A DNA stretch of 7,422 nt from Flavobacteriales bacterium CG_4_9_14_3_um_filter_32_8 (GTDB lineage Bacteria; Bacteroidota; Bacteroidia; Flavobacteriales_E; Vicingaceae): the NCBI GenBank assembly GCA_002790175.1, contig PFUQ01000020.1, forward strand, positions 1 to 7,422. The letters run 5' to 3'. How positions within the stretch are numbered: position 1 is the first letter of the stretch; each line of letters opens with the position of its first letter. The notes beneath the pieces were generated by a model, which saw nothing but the letters and a program-made list of their open reading frames with translations, made no database searches and was not told where the DNA came from. This document shows positions 4,900 to 7,422 of this stretch, piece after piece. The position numbers were made by a program, and so were the translations under genes.

Positions 4900-7383
4900 T
4901 TAATCCTTTTTTCTTTTCAAAGACAAGTAATCGATGTAGTACAATATTTTTAACGACAAGCTTTGTGCTTGTGGTTCTTCCATAGTTTTTTTAAAATTAT
5001 CGGAATACGAAGCAGCAACATTATTATTGAAAGCCAAAAGCGAAGTTTTATACACTAAACTTATTTCGCTACCTGGAGCAAAAACCCAACGGTAAACCAT
5101 ATCAACATTAAACGCATTAAAATTAGTGTTATGTAACGATTCCCCATTGGCATCTAACCCATCATAATTGGAGGATGTCAGATATCCATTTTCGTCCAAC
5201 ACATGAAATGAGTTGTAATTTACGGTTGACCAATAATGCCTTGCCCGTAATGTTAATCCCATTCTATTGGTAAAAATATAACTTGCCGACCAAACATTTT
5301 CGTAGGTAGTTTGATTGCGTTTGCCAAAAATAATATCATTGCCAATAAGAGTTCCGCTTCCGTTTAAATCGAGTGCTGCTCCTTCATCATTAACAAATTG
5401 ATAACGACCTATGGTGTAAACCATAGAGAAATGATCATTAAATCTTAGTCTTGGTCCTCCAGTTATATTTAGCCGATATCTACCTTTGGTATCAAACTTT
5501 CTGAAATTCATATTCATGTCGAGTGCAAATTTTTTTCTATAATCAGAAGAAAACCACCCTCCAATATTATGATTGGTTGCTAGGGTATAAAACCGTCCCC
5601 AAACTCGCGGTTCGTAAAAATCATAAGTTTCTATGGGTTCAGCGATATAAAATGCTCCTGCAGAAAGCCAATTTTTAAATGTTGAACCTAAATTTAAAGA
5701 AATATTAAAATCAGTAAATTTGTTAGGATTGTATAATCTGGTATTATATACATTGATATCTGACCAAAACTGAAGCAGTTTCCAAAAAGGTTTGTAAATG
5801 TTGTAAGCAAAAAATAGATATCCACTTCTTTCATTGTTGTTGTATAAAAATCCTAAATCATTAGGATCATAAGTATCACTCATTTCGTTATAACCCACAC
5901 CAAATTTTACATTACCACCTTCTTTTTTAAAATCAAGAACAGTTCTGTGTCCCAATCCAAGAGAGTCGGTTGGATAATATTTTTGAGAAAGTGCTGCTCC
6001 TCCTGATACAGCATATACATTGGTTTTGGTGTTCAATTTAAACATTCCCCCTGTAACATTGGCATCATAAAAACTTCCTCTTCTAGTTACATTGGTATTT
6101 ATTAAGGAAACATAAGAATTGTTTTTTAAAGTTTGGTCGAATACCAACACATTGTAATTGGTTAATGGGTCGGTTAACACTTCTCTGGTTTGTCCAGTAA
6201 TGGTGTCTTTTACAGTGGAAAACATCGATTTAGTAACGCCATTAAAAAAGCCAATTCCTAACCCATTTTTTGTTCTTCCAGAAATTTTAGTAGCATTTAA
6301 CAACTGACTTTCTGCTGGGTTTTCGATTACTTCTTCATTATTATTTAATTGGTTATAAGGAGAATAATAATCAATTGGAGTCCCTCCCAACCTACGAGAA
6401 TAGAATAAATCACCTTTATTAAATAGTTCTGTTCCTTCCATAAAAAATGGACGGTTTTCATTAAATTGCACTTCAAATGGGGAAAGGTTTAGCACTTGAT
6501 TATCCGATTGAACTTGTCCAAAATCTGGTATCAAAGTCATGTCTAACGTAAACGCATCATTAATGCCATATTTCACATCCATACCTCCATTAAAGGATTG
6601 AGAATAATTGCTTTTTCCTGAAACATTATAAGGGTAATGTTCTAAATAACCTGAAACATAAGGAGAAAATAATAAACGAACGGGGGCTTCGATATCAGAA
6701 ACTCCAGCCAATTTCCCCCACTGATTGACAAAACCATTTACTTCTGGATTTACAGAATTCCAATAACTAAACTCTCTTAGCCGTCTAATTTTTCGAGCAA
6801 AATTAATTCCCCATTCCTGTATTGGTTTTTCTGGAAAACGAATGGCTGAATAAGGAATTTTCATTTCAACATACCAATTATTCTCATCTATAAAAACTTC
6901 ACTTATCCAAACAGCATTCCACGAAATATCTTGACCTTGAGCTTCAGAATATTTTGCATCCCATTGAACTCCTGTTGGATGTACCACTAAGCCATACCCA
7001 TTTTGACCATCATTGTAGGTATCTATGAAAACAGCAAATAAATCAGTGTTTTCTTCTTCATCGCGTTGGCTCAGTTGTCGCATAATGCTGTCTTTAGAAA
7101 CATCATACATTGTTGCTCCAATATACAATGCAGTATTGTCATACAACACTCTTACTTCAGTTTTTTGAGAAGGTTTATTTCCAGGATTTGGTTCGTTTTG
7201 AATAAAATCGGTAGCTATTGGTGCTTTTTTCCACACTTCATCATCTAATATTCCATCAATTTTTGGAGCTTCTTGAACTCGAACTGCATCAATTATTTTT
7301 TTGACAACAATAGAGTCTTTCTCTTTTTGTGCAAAAGAAAAATGAATTATAAACATAAAAGTGATTGTCCAAAAATACCTCAT
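4900..7383 (-). CDS. DUF5916 outer-membrane protein with N-terminal CBM9-like domain
   Basis: The 827-residue product starts with a signal peptide (MRYFWTITFMFIIHFSFAQ, about 1-19). A CBM9-like beta-sandwich follows at about 35-205: KIDGILDDEVWKKA, LYIGATMYD, FAVFIDTYNDGQNGY, WYVEMKIPYSAIRF. The DUF5916 region then runs to the C-terminus. Its hallmark segment at about 283-321 contains LIPDFGQVQSDNQ, NLSPFEVQFNENRPFF and MEGTELF. It is followed by many alternating amphipathic, aromatic-rich strands typical of an outer-membrane beta-barrel. The terminal strand LSLKILYYIDYLSL precedes a charged KRKKD tail. Members are common in Bacteroidota and their substrate is not established; carbohydrate binding by the CBM9-like part is family inference. 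I chose the ATG at 7383: the one-codon-longer frame begins with a TTG that adds nothing, and the ATG gives a normal signal peptide. A -7 box lies 18 bp upstream. No frameshift or internal stop is seen. Confidence 0.93.
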   Translation of the reverse strand: MRYFWTITFMFIIHFSFAQKEKDSIVVKKIIDAVRVQEAPKIDGILDDEVWKKAPIATDFIQNEPNPGNKPSQKTEVRVLYDNTALYIGATMYDVSKDSIMRQLSQRDEEENTDLFAVFIDTYNDGQNGYGLVVHPTGVQWDAKYSEAQGQDISWNAVWISEVFIDENNWYVEMKIPYSAIRFPEKPIQEWGINFARKIRRLREFSYWNSVNPEVNGFVNQWGKLAGVSDIEAPVRLLFSPYVSGYLEHYPYNVSGKSNYSQSFNGGMDVKYGINDAFTLDMTLIPDFGQVQSDNQVLNLSPFEVQFNENRPFFMEGTELFNKGDLFYSRRLGGTPIDYYSPYNQLNNNEEVIENPAESQLLNATKISGRTKNGLGIGFFNGVTKSMFSTVKDTITGQTREVLTDPLTNYNVLVFDQTLKNNSYVSLINTNVTRRGSFYDANVTGGMFKLNTKTNVYAVSGGAALSQKYYPTDSLGLGHRTVLDFKKEGGNVKFGVGYNEMSDTYDPNDLGFLYNNNERSGYLFFAYNIYKPFWKLLQFWSDINVYNTRLYNPNKFTDFNISLNLGSTFKNWLSAGAFYIAEPIETYDFYEPRVWGRFYTLATNHNIGGWFSSDYRKKFALDMNMNFRKFDTKGRYRLNITGGPRLRFNDHFSMVYTIGRYQFVNDEGAALDLNGSGTLIGNDIIFGKRNQTTYENVWSASYIFTNRMGLTLRARHYWSTVNYNSFHVLDENGYLTSSNYDGLDANGESLHNTNFNAFNVDMVYRWVFAPGSEISLVYKTSLLAFNNNVAASYSDNFKKTMEEPQAQSLSLKILYYIDYLSLKRKKD

Positions 7384-7400
7384 CAAAAATAATTCCGGTA

Positions 7401-7408
7401 CAAATATA
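7401..7408 (-). promoter_or_regulatory. -7 promoter box of the DUF5916 gene (upstream half outside window)
   Basis: On the minus strand TATATTTG (7408-7401) matches the Bacteroidota -7 consensus TAnnTTTG exactly. It sits 17 bases before the ATG at 7383, predicting a leader of about 10 nt, similar to the promoter of the PD40 gene. The expected TTG element 19-20 bases further upstream would fall past base 7422, so only half the promoter can be judged. Confidence 0.45.
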
Positions 7409-7422
7409 AAAATTAAACGGAG

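Noticed and set aside
7066..7248. 60-codon plus-strand frame antisense to the DUF5916 gene
   Set aside because: It lies opposite the conserved CBM9-like domain and is Cys/His/Ile-rich without domain logic, typical of a shadow frame.
7384..7386. TTG start one codon upstream for the DUF5916 gene
   Set aside because: The adjacent ATG at 7383 is a better start and gives an ordinary signal peptide; nothing supports use of TTG.

Overview
The window looks like a chromosomal segment of a Bacteroidota bacterium, most likely from the Flavobacteriales. The DNA is AT-rich, and secreted proteins carry short signal peptides ending in FAQ or SAQ. The start codons lack a clear Shine-Dalgarno sequence. Two promoters match the Bacteroidota TTG / TAnnTTTG consensus, one of them only in its -7 half. 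The gene families present (DUF5916 outer-membrane barrel, TPR plus PD40 envelope protein, TonB C-terminal domain protein, DUF6056) are also typical of this phylum. The assignment rests on family knowledge and sequence style; there is no marker gene for genus level.

Layout: (1) 1-57 is a non-coding edge with a two-copy 13-bp direct repeat. (2) 58-882, minus strand, is thyA, with every catalytic and substrate-binding residue checked intact. (3) 883-1051 is a divergent intergenic region. It is largely filled by an element of about 100 bp (934-1033): a chain of short palindromes enclosed by an imperfect outer inverted repeat. (4) 1052-2374, plus strand, encodes a polytopic membrane protein of the DUF6056 type, the only plus-strand gene. 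Its stop codon overlaps the stop of the convergent neighbour. (5) 2371-3936, minus strand, encodes a secreted TPR + PD40 propeller + regulatory-like beta-domain protein that ends where related proteins continue into a peptidoglycan-binding OmpA domain. (6) 4029-4841, minus strand, encodes a small secreted protein with two TonB C-terminal domains. (7) 4900-7383, minus strand, encodes a large DUF5916 protein: CBM9-like domain plus outer-membrane beta-barrel.

The three minus-strand genes from 7383 to 2371 all encode exported envelope proteins in the same orientation, separated by 58 and 92 bp. They could share read-through transcription, but the PD40 gene has its own good promoter, so they need not form one operon. 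No gap between genes exceeds 170 bp, and I see no RNA genes, CRISPR array, insertion sequence or phage gene. The window is mostly ordinary core/envelope content. The most unusual signals are the multi-palindrome element upstream of the DUF6056 gene and the tandem TonB-domain protein without a membrane anchor.
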